From positions 28,384 to 58,829 of the forward strand of contig WVZH01000578.1 in assembly GCA_011772595.1 (NCBI GenBank): 30,446 nt of DNA. Reading direction: 5' to 3'. Positions 23,467 through 30,446 of this stretch are shown here, piece by piece. The position numbers and the translations under genes are program-made. The notes beneath the pieces were generated by a model, which did not search any database, had not been told where the DNA came from, and saw only the letters and a program-made list of their open reading frames with translations. The stretch is from Anaerolineales bacterium (GTDB lineage Bacteria; Chloroflexota; Anaerolineae; Anaerolineales; E44-bin32). Numbering within the stretch: the stretch's first letter is position 1; every line of letters begins with the position of its first letter.

Positions 23467-23970
23467 TTGGCACAAGGAAGCCACAGACAAGCCAAAGTGA
23501 ATTCCTGGATCGAAGAAGAGTTGGTGGTCACCCGGCTGCATGCCACCTCTGCCAAGGATGCCATCGCTCGGCTTGGCGGATTGCTGCACAAACATGGTTA
23601 TGTGACGGACAGCTTTGTCGAAGCTGCGCTCGAGCGCGAGGAGATGTATTCGACAGGTCTCGCGACACCCACCCTTCCCGTCGCCATCCCACACGCCGGC
23701 GCCGAACACGTTCGACGCACCGGGATCGCGATCGGTATTCTCGACAAACCTGTCGACTTCAACCTAATGGGCACACCTGACCATACACTCTCCGTGAAAA
23801 TTGTGTTTCTTCTCGCCGTGCGACACTCAAAGGCACTGGGCTCATTCATGACGGCGATCGTGGAAATCCTTCGTGACAAAGACCTCTTACCCAGAATCGC
23901 TAATGCAAATGGTGAACGAGAGATCGTAGATTTGATGATGGTCAACCTCCCCACTCCAGAGGCGCTGTAA
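23467..23970 (+). CDS. PTS system IIA component, fructose/galactitol family (copy 2, possibly regulatory)
   Basis: The TTG at 23467 is chosen because AGGAGAGG lies just before it and the frame has no early ATG; a GTG at 23497 matches the paralogue's N-terminus but lacks a ribosome site. The 167-residue protein has the phosphohistidine His76 in VAIPHAG and aligns colinearly with the IIA at 20967 (GGLL, GYV, ALEREE, STGL). In MtlR/LicR-type activators a IIA domain is often fused at the C-terminus. Here it is a separate gene 28 bases after the activator, so it may be the detached regulatory IIA, or a second transport IIA. Confidence 0.85.
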   Translation: MAQGSHRQAKVNSWIEEELVVTRLHATSAKDAIARLGGLLHKHGYVTDSFVEAALEREEMYSTGLATPTLPVAIPHAGAEHVRRTGIAIGILDKPVDFNLMGTPDHTLSVKIVFLLAVRHSKALGSFMTAIVEILRDKDLLPRIANANGEREIVDLMMVNLPTPEAL

Positions 23971-24080
23971 TGAAAGTTGCAGACATCACGGTAAAACATG
24001 GCCGCGGGAATGGGATACGTTCAAGGTAGACACCTAATACATGAAACTGGCAAGCACCGAAATTACGCGGAAGGATCCTC

Positions 24081-25307
24081 ATGAGCGAGCTTGAAGGAAA
24101 CTTCGACACGAAACATTACGCGCAAAGCGCGCACGAGCACATCGCTTATCTCACCCAATCGATTGGTGGCCGTGGGAGTTGTACACCAGAAGAGAAGGAG
24201 GCAGCCGAGTACATTGCGCAGCAATTGCGCAATTTGGGAGCGCTGGAGGTTCATTTCGAGCCCTTCCACGGTGCCCACTCTGCCTACGCGCGCTACGTCA
24301 TAATCTTTGCACTCGCGCTGCTCAGCACCGCAATTACGCTTGCCTGGCGCCATCCAGCAACGGCCTCTCTGGCCGCCTTTCTCCACGGCCTGGGAATCTT
24401 AGGTATGATTGCCGAGAGCGATTTCTCACCTAATTGGACTCATCAGCTCATCCCCAGCCGCCCAAGCCAAAATGTTCTTGGGGTTTTATCGGCTCAGCGG
24501 AAATCTTCGAAGCGGGTGGTGCTCACTGCACACATGGACTCGCATCGCACCCCCATTTTCAATTCAAATCGCTTCTGGCAGCGTGTATACAATCTTGGGT
24601 TTAAATCCCTCTTCGGTTCCTTGATCGCCGGAAGCTTCATCCACCTATTCATTGCTCTTCGGGAGCTATTTTGGTTGCGAGGTCTCCTTCTTATCCCTTC
24701 GGGGATCTTGCTCGTCGGCATTTTGCTTTTCCTTCATGCGGACCTCACGCCTTTCTCACCCGGCGCTTACGATAACGCCTCAGGTGTCGCTTCCGCTTTG
24801 GCGCTCGCCGAAAGAGTAGCCGCACATCCGCTCGAAATGACGGATGTGACCATCGCGATGCTGGGATGCGAGGAAAACGGGGCGTGGGGTGCATATGCGC
24901 TTTATGAAGCTCATTCCGATGAATGGCGGAACGCGATCGTGATCAATCTCGACCAAATGGCAATGGGGACGATCTACATCCGGGCTCGCGAAGGGATACT
25001 CGTCCGCTATCATCCTAAGCCGGAGATGCTGGCACTTGCACATCACGTGCACGAAAAAATGCCCTACCTGGGAGTCTTCGAGCGCGTCAGCCAAGCGTTC
25101 AGTGATGCAACCTTGGCATATAAAAACGGCATTTCAGCACTCTCACTCGGCACAACGCCAACAAAGCCAGGCGCCACGATACATCGCCATCGCATGTCCG
25201 ATACGATCGAGCATGTAGAACTTGACGCCTTGCGCGCTACACAGCGTTACGTGTGGGGATTGCTCCAAGCCATCGACATGGGTGTAGGAGACGACTTCGG
25301 TGTCTGA
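24081..25307 (+). CDS. M28-family metallopeptidase with inserted membrane helices
   Basis: This 408-residue protein has all M28 zinc ligands and the catalytic acid in order: His151 and Asp153 (TAHMDSH), Asp231 (GAYDNASG), Glu264/Glu265 (GCEENG), Asp291 (NLDQMAMG) and a late His (His368 or His370 in IHRHRMSDT). Two hydrophobic pairs interrupt the fold, about 72-115 and 178-218, placing the catalytic domain at the membrane. M28 enzymes are aminopeptidases, carboxypeptidases or glutaminyl-cyclase-like. GGAAGG lies before the ATG, and the stop overlaps the PdxA-like start by 8 bases. A membrane peptidase inside a sugar-phosphate operon is unexpected. No signal peptide is seen. Confidence 0.8.
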   Translation: MSELEGNFDTKHYAQSAHEHIAYLTQSIGGRGSCTPEEKEAAEYIAQQLRNLGALEVHFEPFHGAHSAYARYVIIFALALLSTAITLAWRHPATASLAAFLHGLGILGMIAESDFSPNWTHQLIPSRPSQNVLGVLSAQRKSSKRVVLTAHMDSHRTPIFNSNRFWQRVYNLGFKSLFGSLIAGSFIHLFIALRELFWLRGLLLIPSGILLVGILLFLHADLTPFSPGAYDNASGVASALALAERVAAHPLEMTDVTIAMLGCEENGAWGAYALYEAHSDEWRNAIVINLDQMAMGTIYIRAREGILVRYHPKPEMLALAHHVHEKMPYLGVFERVSQAFSDATLAYKNGISALSLGTTPTKPGATIHRHRMSDTIEHVELDALRATQRYVWGLLQAIDMGVGDDFGV

Positions 25308-26343
25308 AGAGCCTCTCGTCGCCGTCACGATGGGTGATCCAGCAGGCGTGGGCCCGGAGGTGACACTTAAGGCTATCCAGCGGGAGGAAGTCTGGCGCGC
25401 TGCGCGGCCAATTGTCATTGGCGACGCGCGCGTCCTCGATGAGGTCTCCGAACGACTCGGATTAGCGACGCAAATCGACTCGCTCGGCGACGTAGAAGAA
25501 GCATCATTTGAGAACCATAGGGTCCAGGTCCTCGACCTTGCCAACGTGGAACTCGAGGACCTAAAACCAGGTCAGGTGTCCACGATGTGCGGGCACGCCT
25601 CCGTCGCCTACATCGACAAGGCACTCGATCTGGCGCTTTCCGGAACCGTTTCTGCCATGGCAACCGGTCCGATCAATAAATCCGCCCTTCAAGCCGCAGG
25701 CTATCCATTCCGAGGTCACACGGAGTTGTTGGCAAAACGGTGTAAATCCGCACACGTTGCGATGATGCTGGTCACACCCGGTCGCGGAGAGACTCCTATG
25801 TGGCTGCGCGTCGCGCACGTCACGACGCACATCGCGCTAGCACAGGTACCAGGCACGCTCTCGCAGGCGCGCATCTTAAAAACAATTGAGCTATCTGCTC
25901 AGGGCCTGCAACAGCTAGGGATTGATCGACCACGTCTCGCACTAGCGGCATTAAACCCGCACGCCAGCGATGAGGGGCTCATGGGAGTTGAAGAATCCAG
26001 CCTGCTTCACCCGGTAATAGAAACTGCGCGCAAAAAAGGCTTCGATCTCACAGGACCAATCCCGGCGGATACCGTCTTCCTCCGTCACATGCAAGGTGAA
26101 TTCGACGGCGTTATCGCTCTCTACCATGATCAAGGACACATTGCGGTAAAAACCCACGGCTTCGACCGCGCAGTTAACATCACCCTCGGCCTCCCCGTCG
26201 TCCGAACCTCCGTGGATCATGGCACTGCTTTTGATATCGCCTGGCAAGGCGTCGCCAAGGAGGACAGCCTGGTCGAGGCTATCCGGCTTGCATCACAATT
26301 AGAGCGAGGTTCTCGCCAGCGAGGAGAGAAGTATGTTGCTTGA
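25300..26343 (+). CDS. PdxA-family 4-phosphohydroxy-acid dehydrogenase (PdxA or PdxA2)
   Basis: The GTG start lies in GTGTCTGA, overlapping the M28 stop; the product has 347 residues. Family landmarks are TMGDPAGVGPE (10-20), TGPINKSAL, GHTELLA, HVTTHIAL, LNPHASDEG, PADTVF, ALYHDQGHIA and SVDHGTAFDIAW, including the three metal-binding histidines. PdxA oxidises 4-phosphohydroxy-threonine in vitamin B6 synthesis. The PdxA2 branch oxidises and decarboxylates 4-phospho-erythronate or threonate to dihydroxyacetone phosphate. Overlap with a class II aldolase gene and a PTS neighbourhood favours the catabolic PdxA2 reading; there is no pdxJ or DUF1537 kinase in the window. Sequence alone cannot settle the branch. 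Confidence 0.85.
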   Translation: MSEEPLVAVTMGDPAGVGPEVTLKAIQREEVWRAARPIVIGDARVLDEVSERLGLATQIDSLGDVEEASFENHRVQVLDLANVELEDLKPGQVSTMCGHASVAYIDKALDLALSGTVSAMATGPINKSALQAAGYPFRGHTELLAKRCKSAHVAMMLVTPGRGETPMWLRVAHVTTHIALAQVPGTLSQARILKTIELSAQGLQQLGIDRPRLALAALNPHASDEGLMGVEESSLLHPVIETARKKGFDLTGPIPADTVFLRHMQGEFDGVIALYHDQGHIAVKTHGFDRAVNITLGLPVVRTSVDHGTAFDIAWQGVAKEDSLVEAIRLASQLERGSRQRGEKYVA

Positions 26344-26995
26344 AGTATTACGTGAAGAGGTACTCGACAAAGCGAAACAAATGGTTATCGATGGATTAGC
26401 ATACGGTTCCGGCGGGAACATCAGCGCCCTTGATCGAGAATCGGGCTTGATTGCCATCACGCCGAGCGCCATCGAATACTATAAGATGAAAAGTGAGGAC
26501 ATCGTCATCATCGACCCCCACGGGAAGGTCGTTGCAGGGCTTTGGAAGCCAACGAGCGAAACACCCATGCACTCGATCTTCTATCGCCAGCGTGAAGATG
26601 TCGGCGCTGTGGTTCACACCCATGCGCCCTATGCCTCCGTCTTCGCCATTATCAACGAACCGATACCCATGGTCGTTACGGAAGCGGCATTGTGCATCGG
26701 AGAACCGGTCAAAGTTGCGCCCTACCTTCGACCTGGAACCGAAGACCTGGCGCAACTCGTTCTTGAAACGATGGGGGAGGGCGTCGCCGTCCTCCTGGGT
26801 CAGCATGGGATGCTCACCGTCGGTCCGGATTTGAGAGAAGCCTATGAGACCACGGTTGCTACAGAGATTTCTGCCCGCTTAACAATTCTAGCGCGATCGA
26901 TGGGAACAGAGCCCTCTTCTTTGGATTTAGGTGAAGTCGCCGTACTTCGCAAGCTTCATTTACTCGGTTACCATCCAACAACAAACGAGGCCTGA
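26333..26995 (+). CDS. class II aldolase (FucA/AraD/OtnC superfamily)
   Basis: This 220-residue zinc aldolase has Glu76 in SETPMH, His95 and His97 in VHTHAPY, and His158 in GQHGM. These sit at a constant offset of three from the fuculose-phosphate aldolase residues Glu73, His92, His94 and His155. GSGGNIS (25-31) is the phosphate-binding loop. Members cleave ketose-1-phosphates to dihydroxyacetone phosphate plus an aldehyde, epimerise pentulose-5-phosphates, or (OtnC) decarboxylate 3-oxo-tetronate-4-phosphate to dihydroxyacetone phosphate. The ATG overlaps the PdxA-like end by 11 bases, with GAGGAGAG before it. The retained Glu supports aldolase or decarboxylase rather than epimerase activity. 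Confidence 0.88.
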   Translation: MLLEVLREEVLDKAKQMVIDGLAYGSGGNISALDRESGLIAITPSAIEYYKMKSEDIVIIDPHGKVVAGLWKPTSETPMHSIFYRQREDVGAVVHTHAPYASVFAIINEPIPMVVTEAALCIGEPVKVAPYLRPGTEDLAQLVLETMGEGVAVLLGQHGMLTVGPDLREAYETTVATEISARLTILARSMGTEPSSLDLGEVAVLRKLHLLGYHPTTNEA

Positions 26996-27054
26996 CCTGG
27001 AGGTAGCCACCTTTTAGTAAAGAGTGAGAGACAAGAAATCTAGGAGATCATCCT

Positions 27055-28104
27055 ATGAGCAACTCATCCATGCGAGCAATGATGTATCTGGGGCCAGAAC
27101 ACATCGAGCTACAACAAACCCCCAGACCGGAACCAGGAGACGATGACATCCTGGTGAAAATTCGTGCCGCAACGACGTGCGGCACGGACGCGAAGACATA
27201 TCGCCGTGGACATCACCTCTGCCCACCTCCTAGCCTCTTCGGGCACGAGTTCGCCGGCGACATCGAAGCTACTGGTGCCAATGTTAAGAATTTCAAAACT
27301 GGCATGCGCGTTGTCGCGCACAACAGCGCGCCTTGCCAGACTTGCTATTACTGCAAACATGGACAACACAACTTGTGTTCGGATTTGCTCTTTAACTTTG
27401 GAGCATTTGCCGATTATGCCCTTATCCCCGGCCCCATCGCCCAGCTCAACACGTTTGAGATTCCCGATCATCTTTCGTATGCGCAAGCCTCGATCCTGGA
27501 GCCATTCACTACCGTGGTGCATGGCCAGCGCGTGATTCAAATTCAACCGGGCGAAATTGTGGCGATCATTGGCGCCGGAGGTCCCATCGGACTGATGCAC
27601 TTGCAGATGGCGCTCCATTCCGGCGCCGCATATGCGATTGCCGTTGACTTGAGCGACACGCGGCTAAAGGTCGCCGAAGAAATGGGTGCGACAACCACGA
27701 TCAATCCACAAGTCGAAGATCCTGTCGAAGTCATCTTTTCACTCACGGGGGGTCGAGGCGTGGACGTCGCGATCGAAAGCGCTGGCAGCAAAGAAGCCTG
27801 GCTCACAGCGGTCAACGTTGTGCGCAAGGGAGGACGGGTGCTTTGGTTTGGTGGTCTGAAGGGTGGTACTCCTATTGAGTTGGACACACACAAGGTCCAC
27901 TATGGAGAGCTGACTCTCTATGGTACCTTTCACGGCACGCCCTTAGACGTTCTCCGCGCTTTCGAGTTAATCTCCTCTGGTGTGATCGATACACAGGCCT
28001 TGATCTCGGGTGAACTCCCTTTGGAGCAAGTGGAGGATGCACTGAAAATGATGATGCGGGGCGAGGTAGTGAAGATGGTCATCAATCCCGAGTTGGACTC
28101 ATAG
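27055..28104 (+). CDS. zinc-dependent medium-chain alcohol/polyol dehydrogenase (GatD/sorbitol-dehydrogenase-like)
   Basis: This 349-residue MDR enzyme has the catalytic zinc site (Cys42 in TCGTD, His64 and Glu65 in FGHEFAG, and Glu in ILEPF). It also has the structural zinc cysteines 94, 97, 100 and 108, and the NAD-binding motif GAGGPIG with an acidic strand end (VDLSD), which favours NAD. Galactitol-1-phosphate, sorbitol and threonine dehydrogenases belong here. In a PTS cluster it is the natural enzyme to oxidise an imported polyol phosphate to a ketose phosphate for the class II aldolase. It lies 59 bases after the aldolase gene on the same strand. Confidence 0.87.
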   Translation: MSNSSMRAMMYLGPEHIELQQTPRPEPGDDDILVKIRAATTCGTDAKTYRRGHHLCPPPSLFGHEFAGDIEATGANVKNFKTGMRVVAHNSAPCQTCYYCKHGQHNLCSDLLFNFGAFADYALIPGPIAQLNTFEIPDHLSYAQASILEPFTTVVHGQRVIQIQPGEIVAIIGAGGPIGLMHLQMALHSGAAYAIAVDLSDTRLKVAEEMGATTTINPQVEDPVEVIFSLTGGRGVDVAIESAGSKEAWLTAVNVVRKGGRVLWFGGLKGGTPIELDTHKVHYGELTLYGTFHGTPLDVLRAFELISSGVIDTQALISGELPLEQVEDALKMMMRGEVVKMVINPELDS

Positions 28105-28199
28105 ACCAGTTGTACCTTGTGAGTCCTTCTATGACTACGAATGGAATTTGAGGGAATATGTAGTGGCAAATTGGGTTCAAGTATTCCTCAAGGGGCATC

Positions 28200-29285
28200 A
28201 TGATGATTGCGGGTAAACGATCCATGCAAGTTGCCATGTACTATGCAAATGATGATATCCGTATCGAGGATCACCCTATTCCAACGATCGGACCTGGTGA
28301 CCTGCTGGTGAAAACAGAAGTGTGCGGTTTGTGCGGAGGCGAGACGATGGAATGGTACCTCGCCTCACGCGCGCCAAAGGTGCTGGGGCACGAGCCTACT
28401 GGAGTCGTTGTAGACGTTGGACCAGGCGTGACCAAGTTCAAGCCAGGCGATCGAGTGTTTGTCCACCACCATGTGCCCTGCATGTCCTGTCACTTCTGTC
28501 ATCGAGGCCGCTATACGCTCTGTGAACACTTCAGCAAAACCAAGATCGAACCCGGTGGCTTCGCTGAATTCTTTCGCGTTCCTGCAGAAATTGTCCAATT
28601 CGATACCTTGCCCCTACCCGAGAGTGTTTCCTTCGCAGCAGGGACGGTCATCGAGCCGATGGCGTGCACCTTGAAGGGCGTCAAACAAACGCCTTTACAC
28701 CCGGGAGACTCCGTCGCCATCGTGGGACTTGGATTCATGGGGATGTGTTACCTGCAGTTGTTGTCCCTCACCCAGGCAGGTAATATCTTCGGGCTGGACT
28801 TCAGCGAATGGCGATTGGAGAAGGCACGCTCCTTGGGCGCCACATACACTATCAATCCCCAGCGAGAGAATGCGGTGGAGAAACTGCGAGACCTCAACGC
28901 CGGGTTCGGGGCAGACGCCGTGTTTGTCACCGCGCCGAACGTCGCCGCCTGGGAGACTGGACTAGCGTTGTGTGAAAAAGGCGGGCAACTCCATCTTGGT
29001 GCCCCCCCACCTCCTGGGACGGAATGGAGCGTCGACCCCAACGAACTGTACTTCAGTGAGATCCAGATAAATTCTACCTACTCGGCGAACCACGTGGATA
29101 CGCAATCTGTGCTCGACCTACTAACTGCAAGACGGCTGGATGCAGAAGCGTTGATCACGCACCGCTTCGGTCTGGATGGTGTTGAGCAAGCGATCCGTCT
29201 CCTTTTAGAGGCCGATGCGTCCTTGAAATCAATCATCTATCCAGGGCAACGGGGAATTGAAATCCAAGAAGAGAGAAGCGAATGA
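28200..29285 (+). CDS. second zinc-dependent medium-chain alcohol dehydrogenase
   Basis: This 361-residue MDR enzyme is a distant paralogue of the preceding one. Cys42, His64, Glu65 (LGHEPTG) and structural Cys94, 97, 100 and 108 fall at the same positions. Its catalytic loop reads CGLCGGE where most relatives have CGTD or CGSD, so the Asp that follows the zinc cysteine is missing. The NAD motif is GLGFMG with LDFSE at the strand end. ATG codons at 28200 and 28203 both follow AAGGGG, and the second has the better spacing. The stop overlaps the OsmC start (ATGA). It is probably a second oxidation or reduction step in the same pathway. Confidence 0.86.
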   Translation: MMIAGKRSMQVAMYYANDDIRIEDHPIPTIGPGDLLVKTEVCGLCGGETMEWYLASRAPKVLGHEPTGVVVDVGPGVTKFKPGDRVFVHHHVPCMSCHFCHRGRYTLCEHFSKTKIEPGGFAEFFRVPAEIVQFDTLPLPESVSFAAGTVIEPMACTLKGVKQTPLHPGDSVAIVGLGFMGMCYLQLLSLTQAGNIFGLDFSEWRLEKARSLGATYTINPQRENAVEKLRDLNAGFGADAVFVTAPNVAAWETGLALCEKGGQLHLGAPPPPGTEWSVDPNELYFSEIQINSTYSANHVDTQSVLDLLTARRLDAEALITHRFGLDGVEQAIRLLLEADASLKSIIYPGQRGIEIQEERSE

Positions 29286-29719
29286 AAGATACGAGTGTTT
29301 CTGTAAAGTGGACAGGGAAGCGTCAATTTATTGGCACTGATAGCGGGAACCACTCTGTCGTGATGTCGTCGCACAATGGTGACAATCATACCGGGGTTAA
29401 TCCCTCAGAGATGTTGCTTCTGGCACTAGGTGCTTGCAGCGCCTACGACGTTGTTTCAATCTTGGAAAAGAAACGCTATAGACTAGATGGCCTCGATGTA
29501 TTCGTCAAGGCCTCCCAAGAAGACGACCCTCCCTGGACGTTCCGACGCATTCTGCTGGAATTTCGCGTGAAATGCCGGGACCTTAACGAAAAAGACTTTC
29601 GCCAAGCGGCGGAACTTTCTCTGGAGAAATATTGCTCCATTGCGGCCACGGTAAGTGGTCGCGCGGATATCTCCTATAGCTTTGAGATCATCGAAGATGA
29701 ATACGATCCTTCAGATTGA
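29282..29719 (+). CDS. OsmC/Ohr-family protein
   Basis: This 145-residue protein has the two redox cysteines of the OsmC/Ohr family, Cys52 in ALGACSAYDV and Cys118 in SLEKYCSIAATV. The conserved N-terminal segment GVNPSEMLLLALG is also present. Such proteins reduce organic hydroperoxides with thiols. Its ATG overlaps the second dehydrogenase stop, so it is translationally coupled to sugar-catabolism genes. A detoxifying role for reactive products of the pathway is possible but inferred. The general YhfA-like branch, of less certain activity, cannot be excluded. Confidence 0.87.
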   Translation: MKDTSVSVKWTGKRQFIGTDSGNHSVVMSSHNGDNHTGVNPSEMLLLALGACSAYDVVSILEKKRYRLDGLDVFVKASQEDDPPWTFRRILLEFRVKCRDLNEKDFRQAAELSLEKYCSIAATVSGRADISYSFEIIEDEYDPSD

Positions 29720-29756
29720 ATCCCACAAGGCATAGTGTCGATAAAGGAGGTGTTCA

Positions 29757-30308
29757 ATGGATGGTATACGCGTGGTAGCCGATCTCATGGCGCTTTCTGC
29801 ACGCACCGCCCCGAAGTCAGTTGGGCAAGACTTCGTAGTCATCGAGATCTTGGAGGGTCAAGCCGTAGAACGCCTGGGAAACGCAATGATAGAATACGGA
29901 CGGAAGACGGGTAGAGATAATTTCGACCGAGATGGCGATAACGTACTCAATTCTCCGGCGGTTATCTTGATCGGCGTCAAGGATGCGGAGACGGCCGGCC
30001 TGGATTGTGGTGCTTGCGGGGAAGACTCTTGCCTGCAGATAAATACCTTCGAGGGCGAGTTTAGGGGTCCGCAGTGTGCATTGCGCCTTCTGGACATGGG
30101 GATCGCGCTCGGTTCAGCGGTTAAGATGGCCGGGATCATGAATGTGGACAATCGCATCATGTATCGTGCGGGTGTCCTTGCGCGGGAAACAGGACTGATA
30201 GACGCCGACTTTGTCATGGCGGTCCCGCTGTCTGCGACAGGAAAGAGCATCTATTTTGATCGTTCACCAAGCACCACAGCGAAAAATGTTGCGCCAAAAT
30301 CATCATGA
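29757..30308 (+). CDS. DUF2148 ferredoxin-like protein
   Basis: This 183-residue protein has four conserved cysteines, Cys84 and Cys87 (DCGACG), Cys92 (DSC) and Cys107 (GPQCALRLLDMGIALGSA). This arrangement is characteristic of the DUF2148 family, predicted to hold an iron-sulfur cluster. Function is not established; the family is common in anaerobes. The C-terminal SATGKSIYFDR is also typical. It has a textbook ribosome site (AAGGAGGTG) and follows the OsmC gene by 37 bases. Confidence 0.85.
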   Translation: MDGIRVVADLMALSARTAPKSVGQDFVVIEILEGQAVERLGNAMIEYGRKTGRDNFDRDGDNVLNSPAVILIGVKDAETAGLDCGACGEDSCLQINTFEGEFRGPQCALRLLDMGIALGSAVKMAGIMNVDNRIMYRAGVLARETGLIDADFVMAVPLSATGKSIYFDRSPSTTAKNVAPKSS

Positions 30309-30446
30309 TACGAATTTGGCGACCATGCTTCCCACATTCAGCGGTAGATATGAGCACTCAATTTTCGGATACCCATTTCGATAGAAAGTGACAAGTACGT
30401 GTATGTGTCGGGGTGTAAATCAGAATGAGTTGTAACTCTTAAAATC
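30309..30446. other. 3' end of window, no gene seen
   Basis: These 138 bases after the DUF2148 gene contain no supported coding sequence or hairpin. A gene may start beyond the edge. Confidence 0.5.

Overview
The window carries about 30 protein genes or gene remnants and one tRNA at moderate GC, with mostly Shine-Dalgarno-led starts. It looks like a chromosomal stretch of an anaerobic or facultative heterotrophic bacterium. The gene mix (FabL-type reductase, SorC regulator, stand-alone E1 dehydrogenase pair, corrinoid and UroD-like proteins, DUF2148) and the intergenic palindromes with GTAG/CTAC feet suggest Chloroflexota (Anaerolineae-like). This placement is inference and cannot be proven from the sequence alone.

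Region 1 (1-6451) is housekeeping-like. A minus-strand trio (partial alpha/beta hydrolase, two-helix membrane protein, small helical protein) is followed by a FabL-type enoyl reductase, then a folate cluster: folE on the minus strand, folB, a PatB/MalY-type PLP lyase and folK. A DAO-family FAD oxidoreductase closes it. Region 2 (6452-10636) is catabolic. A minus-strand operon (cyclase, small membrane-anchored protein, HOGA1-like aldolase) is divergent from an M20 dipeptidase and an RpiB/LacAB isomerase. Two GTAG-footed palindromes lie at its left end.

Region 3 (10637-15333) starts with tRNA-Pro(GGG), which has its own promoter and terminator-like hairpin. Immediately behind it lies a truncated, frameshifted cysteine desulfurase remnant. 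Next comes an apparent operon of SorC regulator, E1-alpha, E1-beta and corrinoid protein. Region 4 (15334-17679) holds a repeat-rich spacer, a convergent UroD-like methyltransferase, and a 0.7-kb spacer whose promoter has a perfect inverted repeat between its -35 and -10 boxes.

Region 5 (17680-30308) is the most interesting part. All genes are on the plus strand: galactitol-type PTS IIC, cupin, an unknown membrane protein, IIB, IIA, an unannotated decayed second IIB, a PRD-family activator, a second IIA, a membrane-embedded M28 peptidase, a PdxA-family dehydrogenase, a class II aldolase, two zinc alcohol dehydrogenases, OsmC and DUF2148. I read it as a PTS-fed polyol or sugar-acid pathway. 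The PTS would phosphorylate on import, the dehydrogenases would oxidise, and the aldolase and/or PdxA homologue would yield dihydroxyacetone phosphate. No sugar kinase is visible. The combination of parts is unusual and its substrate is unknown.
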